A stretch of 40,938 nt of DNA from Bacteroidota bacterium (GTDB lineage Bacteria > Bacteroidota > Bacteroidia > Bacteroidales > JAAUTT01), in the NCBI GenBank assembly GCA_020048915.1, contig JAIFLU010000119.1, forward strand, positions 1-40,938. Direction: 5' to 3'. Shown one piece after another: positions 30,676 through 39,909 of this stretch. Made by a program: the position numbers and the translations under genes. Under the pieces are notes generated by a model that was not told where the DNA came from, searched no databases, and saw only the letters and a list, made by a program, of their open reading frames with translations. How positions within the stretch are numbered: the first letter of the stretch is position 1; each line of letters starts with the position of its first letter.

Positions 30676-33324
30676 ATGCATTTTTCATCTTTCCGAATAT
30701 TTACTCTGCTCATCTGTGCATTTATATACCTTCCCGCCTACATGCAAGGGGTTAAAGGCCGACTAACCGATTCCAAGCAAAACCCGGTACCTTTTGCCGC
30801 TGTATACGACGAAACTACTTATATAGGCACCACCAGCAATGCCGATGGTTATTACGACCTTAAACTTCCGGCAGGGAAACATGCCCTGATTTATAAAGCG
30901 CTGGGATACTTTGTCGAAAGAAGAAATGTAGAAACTACTACCACTACCTTAAAAATTGATTTGCTCTTAAAAGAACAAGCCTTTGAATTGAAAGACGTTG
31001 TGGTGACCCCGGGAAAAGAAGACCCTGCCTATGCCATTATGCGAAAGGCAATCAGCCGGGCCCCGTATCATTTAAACCAGGTAAAGGAATATAAGGCCGA
31101 TGTATACATGCGTGGTACTATTAATATTATTCATATCCCTAAGTTTATTGCGAAGCATACCGAAATAAACGGCAAGAAGAATGTTTTAAAAAGTGGGGAT
31201 GTATATATCGAAGAATCGCTAAATGTTATCAAATTTACAGCACCCGATAAATACGATCAAAATGTAAAATCGTTTCGAACTACCTTTCCGGGAGAAAATA
31301 GTGTAAGCCCTATGCAAATAATTCGGGCAAGTTTTTACCAGCCGAAAATTGAAGAAACCATCTCCCCATTGGCCTCCAATGCACTCAATTTCTACAAATA
31401 CCGGTACGAAGGGTATTCGACTGAAGGTGAGTTTACTGTTTTTAAAATAAAAGTGACCCCCAAACATAATAGCCAGCAATTACTCAGCGGATATATTTAT
31501 ATTATCGACAAATTATGGTGCTTACATTCGGTAGATGTGGCGCAGGAAATGTTTTTCGGAAAGTTGAAGTACAAAGAAATATTTTCGCCGATAAAAAACA
31601 ATGCCTGGCTACCTATAAGTTACCTTTTTAATGTGAATGCCGCCATAATGGGCGTTAAAGCCGATTATAAATACACCAGCTCTGTTAAATATCAGGATGT
31701 GGTTTTGAATGAAAAAAACATTTCAAAACCTGCTAAAATAGCAGAAGCGAAAGATGTTCCCGATAAAAAACCAATAACAAAAGCTGACCCGAAAACATTA
31801 AAAAAACAGCAAGAGCTTGAAAAGCTTATTACCAAGGAAAATCTCACTAACCGTGAAATGATTAAACTGGCCTCCATTATGGCTAAAGAAGCTCCCAATG
31901 ATACCGCAAAAACCAGATCGCTTGAAATAAAAGACGAACATGCCAACGTGGTCATTGAAAAAGATGCCATGAAAAACGATTCGTCGTATTGGAATACCAT
32001 TCGTCCTATCCCGCTTACCACAGTTGAGTCAGGAATCAAAACCCCACGCGATTCGATATCCTTAACAAAGAAGGATACCATTAATGGAAAAGATTCTATT
32101 GCCATTGGCAAGAAAAAAAACCTGGGCAAAGTTGGAAGGATTGTATTTGGAGGAGCTGAATTTAATGCTATCCCTAAAATCTTACATGTAAAATACAACG
32201 GACTCATAGGATTTAAACGGATTAGTTTTAATACGGTGGATGGATTTGTTTATAACCAAACGGTTGATTTAAGACTAAAAATCGACTCGGTACATAATTT
32301 GAATATCCGACCCGGTATAGCCTACGCATTCAGCCGGGAAACCTTCCAGTGGTGGACGGATGTCAACTACGAGTACGCACCGTTGAAGCGCGGAAACATC
32401 AGTTTAAATTACAGCAATAACACCTCCGATTTTAACCGGCAGGGAGGCATGCACAACCAGTTAAACTCCCTTACATCGTTGTTTTTCCGGCAAAACTATA
32501 TTAAATATTACCAACAGCACCAGGCTTCGGTTTCGAACAGTATCGATCTTGCCAATGGACTTTATTTTACTTCAGCGGTGGGCTTTCGTTACGAAAAACC
32601 CTTAGTGAATAACTCCGACTTTTCGTTCTTTTACCGGGATAGTCGGGAATTTACCTCCAATCTGCCTGTAAAGGAACCGGAGGCGCTTCAATACAATGCG
32701 GAGAACAAAGAAGCATATGCCTATTTAAAACTCGAATACACTCCCGAGCATTACTACCGCGTCCGAAACGGGCGGAAACGTTATCAATCGTCGAAATACC
32801 CAACTTTTTTTGCTTCCTATAAAAAAGCAATCCCCGGTATTGCTAATAGTAACGCCGACTTTGATTATCTGGAGGTAGGTGCCCGCCAGACCAAAAACTG
32901 GGGCATGATGCATTCCTTCTCCTGGAACTTAACTGCCGGACAGTATCTAAATAAAAAGCACTTATTTTTGAGCGACTACAAATTTTTCAGCAATCAACCA
33001 TTACCAGTGATCTTTGGCAATGCCAAAAACTCCTTTATGCTGGCTGATCTTTACGAAAATTATACCAATAAAGGATTTGCGGAGGGGCATGTTACTTTTT
33101 CCACCCCTTACCTGCTCCTGAAATATTTGCCATTTTTAAGCAATAAAATGTGGCTCGAAAACCTTCACTTGAATTATCTTTACACCGGAAAATCCGGCAA
33201 CTACTGGGAAACAGGATATAGCGTGAGCCAAATTTATTTGATCGGAAGCGTAGGTGTTTATGCTGGTTTTAAGGACAATAAATTTCAATCGGCCGGAGTA
33301 AAAGTGAGTATTAATTTCCAATGA
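30676..33324 (+). CDS. DUF5686 outer-membrane protein with CarboxypepD_reg domain
   Basis: An 882-residue envelope protein. Signal peptide 1-23, then a carboxypeptidase-regulatory-like domain (VKGRLTDSKQNPVPFAAVYDE to about 110, ending ELKDVVVTPGKEDPAYAIMR), which is the usual lead-in of DUF5686 proteins. A lysine- and aspartate-rich linker occupies about 360-480 (KADPKTLKKQQELEKLITKEN). The last 380 residues are aromatic alternating strands (YKYRYEGY, FRYEKPLV, LKLEYTPEHYYRVR) that form an outer-membrane beta-barrel ending in VKVSINFQ, with a C-terminal Phe-x residue as expected. Function unknown in the family. The nitrilase-family gene follows after 17 bp. Confidence 0.88.
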   Translation: MHFSSFRIFTLLICAFIYLPAYMQGVKGRLTDSKQNPVPFAAVYDETTYIGTTSNADGYYDLKLPAGKHALIYKALGYFVERRNVETTTTTLKIDLLLKEQAFELKDVVVTPGKEDPAYAIMRKAISRAPYHLNQVKEYKADVYMRGTINIIHIPKFIAKHTEINGKKNVLKSGDVYIEESLNVIKFTAPDKYDQNVKSFRTTFPGENSVSPMQIIRASFYQPKIEETISPLASNALNFYKYRYEGYSTEGEFTVFKIKVTPKHNSQQLLSGYIYIIDKLWCLHSVDVAQEMFFGKLKYKEIFSPIKNNAWLPISYLFNVNAAIMGVKADYKYTSSVKYQDVVLNEKNISKPAKIAEAKDVPDKKPITKADPKTLKKQQELEKLITKENLTNREMIKLASIMAKEAPNDTAKTRSLEIKDEHANVVIEKDAMKNDSSYWNTIRPIPLTTVESGIKTPRDSISLTKKDTINGKDSIAIGKKKNLGKVGRIVFGGAEFNAIPKILHVKYNGLIGFKRISFNTVDGFVYNQTVDLRLKIDSVHNLNIRPGIAYAFSRETFQWWTDVNYEYAPLKRGNISLNYSNNTSDFNRQGGMHNQLNSLTSLFFRQNYIKYYQQHQASVSNSIDLANGLYFTSAVGFRYEKPLVNNSDFSFFYRDSREFTSNLPVKEPEALQYNAENKEAYAYLKLEYTPEHYYRVRNGRKRYQSSKYPTFFASYKKAIPGIANSNADFDYLEVGARQTKNWGMMHSFSWNLTAGQYLNKKHLFLSDYKFFSNQPLPVIFGNAKNSFMLADLYENYTNKGFAEGHVTFSTPYLLLKYLPFLSNKMWLENLHLNYLYTGKSGNYWETGYSVSQIYLIGSVGVYAGFKDNKFQSAGVKVSINFQ

Positions 33325-33341
33325 AAATAAATTAAAAGAAA

Positions 33342-34082
33342 ATGGTTATTGCAGCAGCACAAATAAACCCAATCAGAGAAGGAATAAATCGGAATCTCAA
33401 AACCCATTATAACCTTATAAAATTGGCCGCAGGCAAGGGGGTTCGCTTGATAGCCTTCCCGGAACTTTCTATTACCGGTTACGAGCGTGAGGAAGCTAAT
33501 AAATTGTCGTTTTCTATTTCAGACGACCGATTAGATAAATTGAAAGACCTTTCGGCGGAAAACAACATGATTATTATAGCCGGAGCTCCTATAAAAATGG
33601 ACTTCGGGTTATACATTGGCTCGTTCGTGATTTTCCCCAATGGCAAGGTTTCCATTTATACCAAACAGTATTTGCATACAGGCGAAGAACTTTTCTACAA
33701 ACCATCGTTCGATTATAACCCTCTCATTGAATTAGAAGGAGAACGCATTTCACTTGCCATTTGTGCAGATATAGATCACCCGGAACATGCCGAAAATGCG
33801 GGGAAAAAGAAAAGCTCTTTTTATATCCCCAGCATATTTTTCTCTCCTAAAGGTATTGGCGATGCTTACCAAAAACTGAGTAGTTATGCTGCCAGCCATT
33901 CGATGAACGTGCTGATGTCGAATTTCTGCGTTACTTCTTATGGGTCGGATGCTGCTGGGAAAAGCGGATTGTGGAACAAAAAAGGCAAACTGATTACCCA
34001 GTTGGACAGTATTCGTGAAGGACTAGTTATCGCAACCGGCGAAGGCGAAAACTGGGCAGGAGAAGCAATTTATCTTTCGTGA
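33342..34082 (+). CDS. Carbon-nitrogen hydrolase (nitrilase superfamily)
   Basis: A 246-residue cytoplasmic amidase. The catalytic Glu-Lys-Cys triad is Glu41 in FPELSITGYE, Lys108 in IYTKQYLHTGEE, and Cys141 in LAICADIDHPEH. ATG at 33342 gives the usual start MVIAAAQINP. The residues around the nucleophile (ICAD) match the amidase or omega-amidase branch more than aliphatic nitrilases. The substrate is not predictable. It is 17 bp after the DUF5686 gene, probably cotranscribed. Confidence 0.9.
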   Translation: MVIAAAQINPIREGINRNLKTHYNLIKLAAGKGVRLIAFPELSITGYEREEANKLSFSISDDRLDKLKDLSAENNMIIIAGAPIKMDFGLYIGSFVIFPNGKVSIYTKQYLHTGEELFYKPSFDYNPLIELEGERISLAICADIDHPEHAENAGKKKSSFYIPSIFFSPKGIGDAYQKLSSYAASHSMNVLMSNFCVTSYGSDAAGKSGLWNKKGKLITQLDSIREGLVIATGEGENWAGEAIYLS

Positions 34083-34165
34083 AATATTTTTGCTCATCCT
34101 CAAAACAGACAGCCTTTTTAATTTCAAATAAAATTCTACCTTTATAGGCGAACCAACGCTTCAAA

Positions 34166-35605
34166 ATGAGACGATTTGCTTCTTTCATCTTCCTTATTTG
34201 CCTCTCGTCGGCCCTATATTTAAATGGAGGCACATCTGACACCTTATTACATAAAGTAAATCCAACACCGCTCTATTCATTGAAAGTGAATGGTAAAAGC
34301 ATTGCAGTAACAGACTCATCTTTTGCTTCGTTTGCAATTTTTGAATTTACCGAAGAGACCGAAATAGAAATCAGCACTCGTCAAAATATGAATTGGGTGG
34401 ATATTCGGCCCAAAAGCAGCGGTATTTCGCCGAAATTTCAAGGAAAGACCATTTCATTTAAGCTTACTGAGCCTCAAAAAATAAGTATCGAAGTTAAAAG
34501 TGAAAAATCGGAAGTCCCGCTATTATTGTTCCCACATCGACCCGATGGCGAAAAACCATCGAAAGAAACCAAAGGTGTAAGATTTTATGGAGACAACAAA
34601 GTCCATAAAGCCGGGATAATACGATTAGCAAGCAACGAAACTGTTTATATTGATGAAGGGACAGTGGTACAGGGAATTATTATTGCTGAAAATGCCACAA
34701 ACGTAAAAATTTCAGGCCGCGGAATTCTCGACGGCAGCATCCAGCAAGAACTTCAGGGAATTGAACGATATAATCTGATCCAGTTTAAGAACTGCAAAAA
34801 TGTTGAAGTTAGCGGAATTACCCTTTTGAATGCGTCCACATGGCAGGTCGTGCCCGTTCGCTGCGACGATGTGAACATCCACGACCTAACTATTATTAGC
34901 AACAAACCGGGCGACGATGGTATTGTAATTGCCCGGAGTAACCGGGTGAAGGTCGAAAATTGTTTTATTCATACAAAATCGAATTGCATCGTACTGAAAA
35001 CTCCCTGGAACTACCCGGCGCAATATGGCGTGAATGATGTATCGGTAAAAAAATGCATATTATGGAACGGTTTTTTTGGGAATGCCATAGAAATAGGGCC
35101 AGAACTTCGTTCCACCGAATTAACTAACATTTCATTCGAAAACTGCGACATAATTCATTCCATCTATGGAGCGGTTTTTGGCATCCATAATTCAGGCGCA
35201 ACTCTAATAAGTCATGTACGGTTCGAAAATATCCGAATTGAAGATGCCCGGATGAAACTGATTGACATAGGAATATTTCTCTCGTCCACCAGCGCCGATT
35301 ACGAGGCAAATTCTGCCAAAACTCCGGAACAGCCTTCAAAAGCACCCTGGAGTAAACCAATTGAATTAACGGATAGTGCCAAAATGAAATACGCAACTCT
35401 CCGGGGACACATTAAAAACATTCTGTTTAAAGACATCCAGATTATAGATGGGGCACTGCCTTACTCTCTGATAAGTGGTTTCGATACGAACCATAAAGTT
35501 GAGAGTATAGCCATCGAAAATCTAACCGTGCACGGTCTAAAAATGGATACTATTGACGATGCAAAGCTTCGCACGGAGTTTATTGAAGGATTAGAACTAA
35601 AATGA
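34166..35605 (+). CDS. GH28/GH49-like beta-helix protein with altered active site
   Basis: A 479-residue exported protein (signal peptide 1-21). Residues 35-115 are an N-terminal beta-sandwich. A right-handed parallel beta-helix of the GH28 (polygalacturonase) or GH49 kind starts near 135 (RFYGDNKVHKAGIIRLASNE, YIDEGTVVQGII, KISGRGILDGS). The first catalytic-type Asp is present in GDDG (D250-D251-G252), but the Asp pair expected 21-22 residues later in TGDDCIAIK reads TKSNCIVLK (Ser272, Asn273). Polygalacturonase-type hydrolysis is therefore doubtful. A lectin, a different enzyme or a member of an allied clan is possible. Confidence 0.72.
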   Translation: MRRFASFIFLICLSSALYLNGGTSDTLLHKVNPTPLYSLKVNGKSIAVTDSSFASFAIFEFTEETEIEISTRQNMNWVDIRPKSSGISPKFQGKTISFKLTEPQKISIEVKSEKSEVPLLLFPHRPDGEKPSKETKGVRFYGDNKVHKAGIIRLASNETVYIDEGTVVQGIIIAENATNVKISGRGILDGSIQQELQGIERYNLIQFKNCKNVEVSGITLLNASTWQVVPVRCDDVNIHDLTIISNKPGDDGIVIARSNRVKVENCFIHTKSNCIVLKTPWNYPAQYGVNDVSVKKCILWNGFFGNAIEIGPELRSTELTNISFENCDIIHSIYGAVFGIHNSGATLISHVRFENIRIEDARMKLIDIGIFLSSTSADYEANSAKTPEQPSKAPWSKPIELTDSAKMKYATLRGHIKNILFKDIQIIDGALPYSLISGFDTNHKVESIAIENLTVHGLKMDTIDDAKLRTEFIEGLELK

Positions 35606-35744
35606 TCGACCTGATTATCAATTATTCTGGACATCTGGCAAATACATTCAACAGATAATGCGGTTATTCCTATTAATCGATTCAGGTAAAATGAAGGAAA
35701 TGTGAAAGGTAAATCAACACCAGAACAATAATTATCTTCGAAAG

Positions 35745-38183
35745 CTACGATAAATGTTTACTTAGTATCGAAAGTAACAATTCTCTTTTTGTAGGTTTCG
35801 TGATATAGTCGGAACAGCCTGCCAGAATGGCTTTATGTCTTTCATCGTGCGAAGCATAAGCAGTTTGTGCAATAATTTTCATATTGGGGTTCTGAAGTTT
35901 TATCTGACGGGTAGCTTCATAACCATTTATATCGGGTAGGCGGATATCCATCAGGATCAAATCTATTGTTTTCGATAATGCAATTTTAACAGCTTCTGCA
36001 CCACCAGGAGTTTGAACTATATTAAAACCTGCAGTGGCAAGTATTTCTTTAAGATATTCTGCATTGTAAATGTCGTCTTCAACAATAAGAATGGTTTTAT
36101 TAGAGAACTGATATGCCATATCTTTCACTAAGTCGTTGGTTTTTATATTTTCATGCTGTTTCGATTGGTATTGAATTATAAACGAAAAAGTACTTCCTCT
36201 TCCAGTATCCGATTCAAGTTGAATTTGACCTCCTAATAACTCAATTAACCCTTTTACTATAGACAGCCCCAAACCCGTTCCACCAATATTTTTACTTAAC
36301 CCATGGTTTAATTGAGTAAATCGCTCAAAAACAGCATTATGCTTATCCTTTGGAATTCCAATGCCACTATCGGCCACATAAAAAATCAGATTATTGTTTT
36401 CAAACTTACACCCTCCTTTAATAGAACCTTCGGAGGTGAATTTAAAAGAATTGGTAATTAGGTTAATGAATATTTGTTTCAATTTTGTTTTATCGGTAAT
36501 AATTACATTTTTATAAGGCTCATCGAGAGCGTGCAAGGTTAATTCGATTTGCTGTTTGCCAATTCGTTCCTTATACTCTGTAAAAAAAATTGTTAATTCC
36601 GAAAATAGTTCCTTTAAATTAAATTCTTCAATGTTTACAGGTAACTGCCCCGATTCAATTTTGGCAATATCAAGAATATCGTTAATGATATCCAGTAAAT
36701 CGTTACAACGTCGATTAATTATTTCGGAGAAATATTCAAGCTTTTGTTTGTTATTAAAATGATCTGAGATTAATGCGGAGAAACCCATAATCGCATTCAT
36801 AGGAGTGCGTATCTCATGGCTGAGGTTCTGAAGAAATGCAGTTTTTAAGCGGTCGCTCTCTTCGGCTTTTTCTTTAGCTTTATATAGTTGTTCGTTTGTT
36901 TGGGTAAGCTCTTCGTTTATTTGTTGATACTCTTTGTTGTGAGCTTCAATTTCTTCGTTTTTCCCCTTTAATTGAAGTTCTGCCAGTTTGCGTTCGGTAA
37001 TATCGATAAAAGTGCATACCACTTGCTGTATTGTCCCGTCGGTTTTTAACTGTGGTACCGCATCTACCAATAGCCAAACACGGTCGGCTGTTACTGGACG
37101 ATAAACCCCCATTACTAAACCCCGAATGGCACGTTTTGTTTCAATTGCCTGATAAACAGAATGATTTGGTCCTATAAAAAGAGTCCCATCTTCATGGATA
37201 ACATTCCAGTTCGGATCAAAAGAGGTTTTTCCTAAGAGTTGATCCTCACTTATACCCAGTAATTCTAAAGCTTTTGGATTGCTCAACAATATTTCGGCCT
37301 TCGAACCTTGCAGAAGAACACCTACTTGCATGTCCCAAACAAGTTTTTTGAAGTTCTCCTCGCTTTTAGCAAGCTCATTTTGAATGCCTAGCTGGTTTTC
37401 ATTAAAAACAAAAAGAATACGTGCTACAATAAACCCACTTGAAATAATTACAAATAAGGCCAGTGAAATATGTTCATCCTGCAAAGAATAGCTACCCCTT
37501 AAAAGAGCAGCGCCCAGCCCTACAAATGTTATCCAAACGAAGATTGAGATAATAATGGTTAGGATGAATATTTTACTGTTTGCCTGCATAGATAATTCAA
37601 CCGGAATGCCCAGAAATTTTCTAATAAAAGGAAGTTTCAGCAGTGTTTCTGAAATTAATGTCAGAATGATGATGTTAATACTGTCCTTAAATAAGAAACC
37701 ATATAGGATTTCCTGAGGTAAACTCTTGATCGTACTGGTTTTCCAAAATGGAGGATTGAAGGATAGGAAAAGATTAAACAAAAAACTGTAATAAAAACCA
37801 AAAGCAATTATGCATAAGGCAATTGCAATAAATAACCGTACCCTTACCTGATGAAATTTCGAGAAATAATTTTTATCGTAAACCAATCCCACCATTATAT
37901 ATAAAAACAAATAAATGATGGTGGTAGATAGATTAGGCCAACCATTATTTCCCCAAAGTAAAAAAGGGAAGAGCGCACCTCCTGATAATCCGGCCAATAA
38001 GCCAAAACGCCAACCGAAGGCCATAGAAATAAGAATTGGAAAAATAAGGGACCAGGGGATATTTATTCGGATTTCGCCCCAATCAGCTTCTATGCCATAA
38101 GGAGACAATAATATACATAATAAACCAATAATTATTGAAACCAATAATTTCTTATAAATACTAAATATGCTTAGATTGTTCAT
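35745..38183 (-). CDS. Hybrid sensor histidine kinase with multi-helix membrane sensor
   Basis: An 812-residue inner-membrane protein. Residues 1-260 hold seven to eight helices (MASE1-like appearance), a PAS domain follows at about 275-400, then a long coiled coil (400-445). The HisKA domain carries His456 in SHEIRTPMNA. HATPase boxes are N in NLITNSFKFT, G1 DSGIGIPKDKH and G2 GTGLGLSIVKG. A C-terminal receiver has its phosphate acceptor in LILMDIRLP and acidic pair VEDD. There is no DNA-binding output, so the signal must pass to another protein. No response-regulator gene is adjacent. The signal is unknown. Confidence 0.92.
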   Translation of the reverse strand: MNNLSIFSIYKKLLVSIIIGLLCILLSPYGIEADWGEIRINIPWSLIFPILISMAFGWRFGLLAGLSGGALFPFLLWGNNGWPNLSTTIIYLFLYIMVGLVYDKNYFSKFHQVRVRLFIAIALCIIAFGFYYSFLFNLFLSFNPPFWKTSTIKSLPQEILYGFLFKDSINIIILTLISETLLKLPFIRKFLGIPVELSMQANSKIFILTIIISIFVWITFVGLGAALLRGSYSLQDEHISLALFVIISSGFIVARILFVFNENQLGIQNELAKSEENFKKLVWDMQVGVLLQGSKAEILLSNPKALELLGISEDQLLGKTSFDPNWNVIHEDGTLFIGPNHSVYQAIETKRAIRGLVMGVYRPVTADRVWLLVDAVPQLKTDGTIQQVVCTFIDITERKLAELQLKGKNEEIEAHNKEYQQINEELTQTNEQLYKAKEKAEESDRLKTAFLQNLSHEIRTPMNAIMGFSALISDHFNNKQKLEYFSEIINRRCNDLLDIINDILDIAKIESGQLPVNIEEFNLKELFSELTIFFTEYKERIGKQQIELTLHALDEPYKNVIITDKTKLKQIFINLITNSFKFTSEGSIKGGCKFENNNLIFYVADSGIGIPKDKHNAVFERFTQLNHGLSKNIGGTGLGLSIVKGLIELLGGQIQLESDTGRGSTFSFIIQYQSKQHENIKTNDLVKDMAYQFSNKTILIVEDDIYNAEYLKEILATAGFNIVQTPGGAEAVKIALSKTIDLILMDIRLPDINGYEATRQIKLQNPNMKIIAQTAYASHDERHKAILAGCSDYITKPTKRELLLSILSKHLS

Positions 38184-38353
38184 TCAATTCTTTTAATAAA
38201 ACAAATAGAATCCTTACAGAAAAACTCAGATAAAATTGTTTTTAAAAGCACGAAAAAATTTTAGTCTTACCAAATAACCTATTTTTTTCTACTTTGACAT
38301 ATTAAAATAAATACATGAATTTGGTATACCCACGGATGCACGAATGATATTTA

Positions 38354-38476
38354 AGCGGCTGTTTGAAAAGTAAGTTAATTATAGCATTTCGACTCCGCTC
38401 AATGTGACAATTAACTGATTTTCAAGTTTCATTCTGTTTGAAGTCGCCCCCTTATCCCACTTTTTAAACAGCCACT
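38354..38476. repeat. About 120-bp inverted-repeat element, MITE-like
   Basis: GGCTGTTTGAAAAGT (38357-38371) and ACTTTTTAAACAGCC (38459-38473) are complementary except for one base. Inside, AGTTAATT (38373-38380) pairs with AATTAACT about 30 bases away, flanked by a further TTGAAAA...TTTTCAA pairing. The element sits in the 744-bp gene-free gap 38184-38927, which is otherwise AT-rich with no ORF I trust. Confidence 0.55.
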
Positions 38477-38478
38477 GT

Positions 38479-38507
38479 TAGTGAAATTATTTATAGTAAT
38501 TTCACTA
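38479..38507. repeat. Perfect hairpin with 11-bp stem
   Basis: TAGTGAAATTA and TAATTTCACTA pair around loop TTTATAG. There is no T-run after it on either strand, so a terminator is unlikely. Confidence 0.5.
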
Positions 38508-38860
38508 TTAAGTCAGATAAACCTGAATTTTATTCGTGCATTTGGGACTATAATTACATATCACTCGATTTAATCATTTGTCATTTAATATTTTACAATT
38601 TGTCAAAGTAAAAATATATACACAAGTTATAATCATAACAAGAATGAAGCAAAGAGCACATCATTATAATTTTTGCGACTTATTTTTACTTATTCTAAAT
38701 TACTAAAATTTCAATGTAAAAAACTAAAATTCAGGGTAAGAATTGAAAATAAAACGAACTTATGGCTAAAAACCGCAAAATTGATTCTGAAAATAAAAAA
38801 GTGGCTAGAATATTTGAGGAAAAGAAAGCATTAATTGTGATTATAAATCCCTCAGTTAAA

Positions 38861-38910
38861 AAAGAAAGTGCTGTATTACGAGCTCTCCGGCCCAATACAG
38901 CACTAAAAAA
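38861..38910 (-). terminator. Terminator of the adhesin-PorP unit
   Basis: AGTGCTGTATT and AATACAGCACT form an 11-bp stem. On the minus strand it is followed by TTTCTTTTTT, so it stops transcription coming from the PorP-like gene at 38928. Confidence 0.75.
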
Positions 38911-38927
38911 ACCCAACCTACCACAGT

Positions 38928-39827
38928 CTAGTCTTTTTTCATAAAATCGCCTAAATTTATACCCAATGTAATTTCGTGGTTTTGAAAGGAATTAACGGCT
39001 ATGTTAGAACTCACATTGTAATTGTAATTAAACACAATACTTTTATACACATTCGCTCCTATACCAAAACCCCATACACCTTTACCCCGGTGAATAAGCG
39101 TGCCCCATACCTTTTTCTTATACATTACCTGACTTGCCAGTTCAAGTTGGGTTTTTATGGAACCTCCCCCTCTGACAATAACCATAGGGCTTATGTTCCA
39201 GTCTTGTTTCAGGTTAAATTCATAGGTGGCATGCAACTGGAAGTTTGATAAGGGTTTGTACTTCAAATCGACTTCCTTATAGCTGGATTCACCAAAATTT
39301 ACATTCGTAAAGAGAACTCCTGCCTGAATTCCATTGAAAGAATATACCAGGGAATAATCCGTAATAAACTTCACCTTAGACTTAACATCCTTACTGATAA
39401 GAGATGGATCGAAGTTATATTGCGGATCGTTATAGTAATCGCTTAAATTTAAAGAGTTCCGGTAAATACCTGCCGACAAGCCAAAAAATAAAAAGTGCTC
39501 GGGTACAAACTCCAGCTTATACGTATAGGTAGCCAAGGCAAAGAATTGCTGAAAAATCCCTGCTCTATCAATAATCATTTTACCGCCAATCCCCGTATTG
39601 GAGTTATAGCCATCGCTATAACTCAGTCTGAATGTTCTTGGGCCGGCTCCCAACCCCGACCAGTCGCGCCGATAACTTGTAAACAGGCTTTTATTGGAAC
39701 TATTTCCGGCGTATGCCGACGATAAGGAATATTTGTCGAGAAAATAACTCTCCGAGAATGGTAGTTGCTGCGCAATGACCGAAGAGCTTAACAAAAATCC
39801 GGTTATTATATATACTAATTTTTTCAT
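38928..39827 (-). CDS. PorP/SprF-family type IX secretion outer-membrane protein
   Basis: A 299-residue outer-membrane protein. ATG at 39827 starts the signal peptide MKKLVYIITGFLLSSSVIAQ; an earlier start 12 codons upstream is less likely. The mature start LPFSESYFLDKYSLSSAYAGNSSNKSLFTSYRRDWSGL is the PorP/SprF signature, in which a repeated NPA-like AYAG precedes RxxW. GPRTFRLSYSDG and further alternating strands form the barrel. PorP/SprF proteins pair with individual T9SS type B cargos and help hold them at the surface. The cargo-like gene lies 82 bp upstream on the same strand and the terminator follows within 70 bp. Confidence 0.9.
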   Translation of the reverse strand: MKKLVYIITGFLLSSSVIAQQLPFSESYFLDKYSLSSAYAGNSSNKSLFTSYRRDWSGLGAGPRTFRLSYSDGYNSNTGIGGKMIIDRAGIFQQFFALATYTYKLEFVPEHFLFFGLSAGIYRNSLNLSDYYNDPQYNFDPSLISKDVKSKVKFITDYSLVYSFNGIQAGVLFTNVNFGESSYKEVDLKYKPLSNFQLHATYEFNLKQDWNISPMVIVRGGGSIKTQLELASQVMYKKKVWGTLIHRGKGVWGFGIGANVYKSIVFNYNYNVSSNIAVNSFQNHEITLGINLGDFMKKD

Positions 39828-39909
39828 ATTATACAATTTTGAAGGTGAAAGAAACCTGCACATAATGCATTGCTGCAGATATGTGCAAGTTTCTGTTTTT
39901 TAGTTTTAA

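Noticed and set aside
38479..38507. Terminator of the histidine kinase gene
   Set aside because: It lies upstream of that gene, which is transcribed away from it, and lacks a T-run.
38762..38944. A 60-codon plus-strand frame starting MAKNRKIDSENKK
   Set aside because: Its second half is encoded by the terminator hairpin of the PorP unit and its end overlaps that gene. Lysine-rich composition fits AT-rich non-coding DNA. A weak TA-rich box upstream is not enough.
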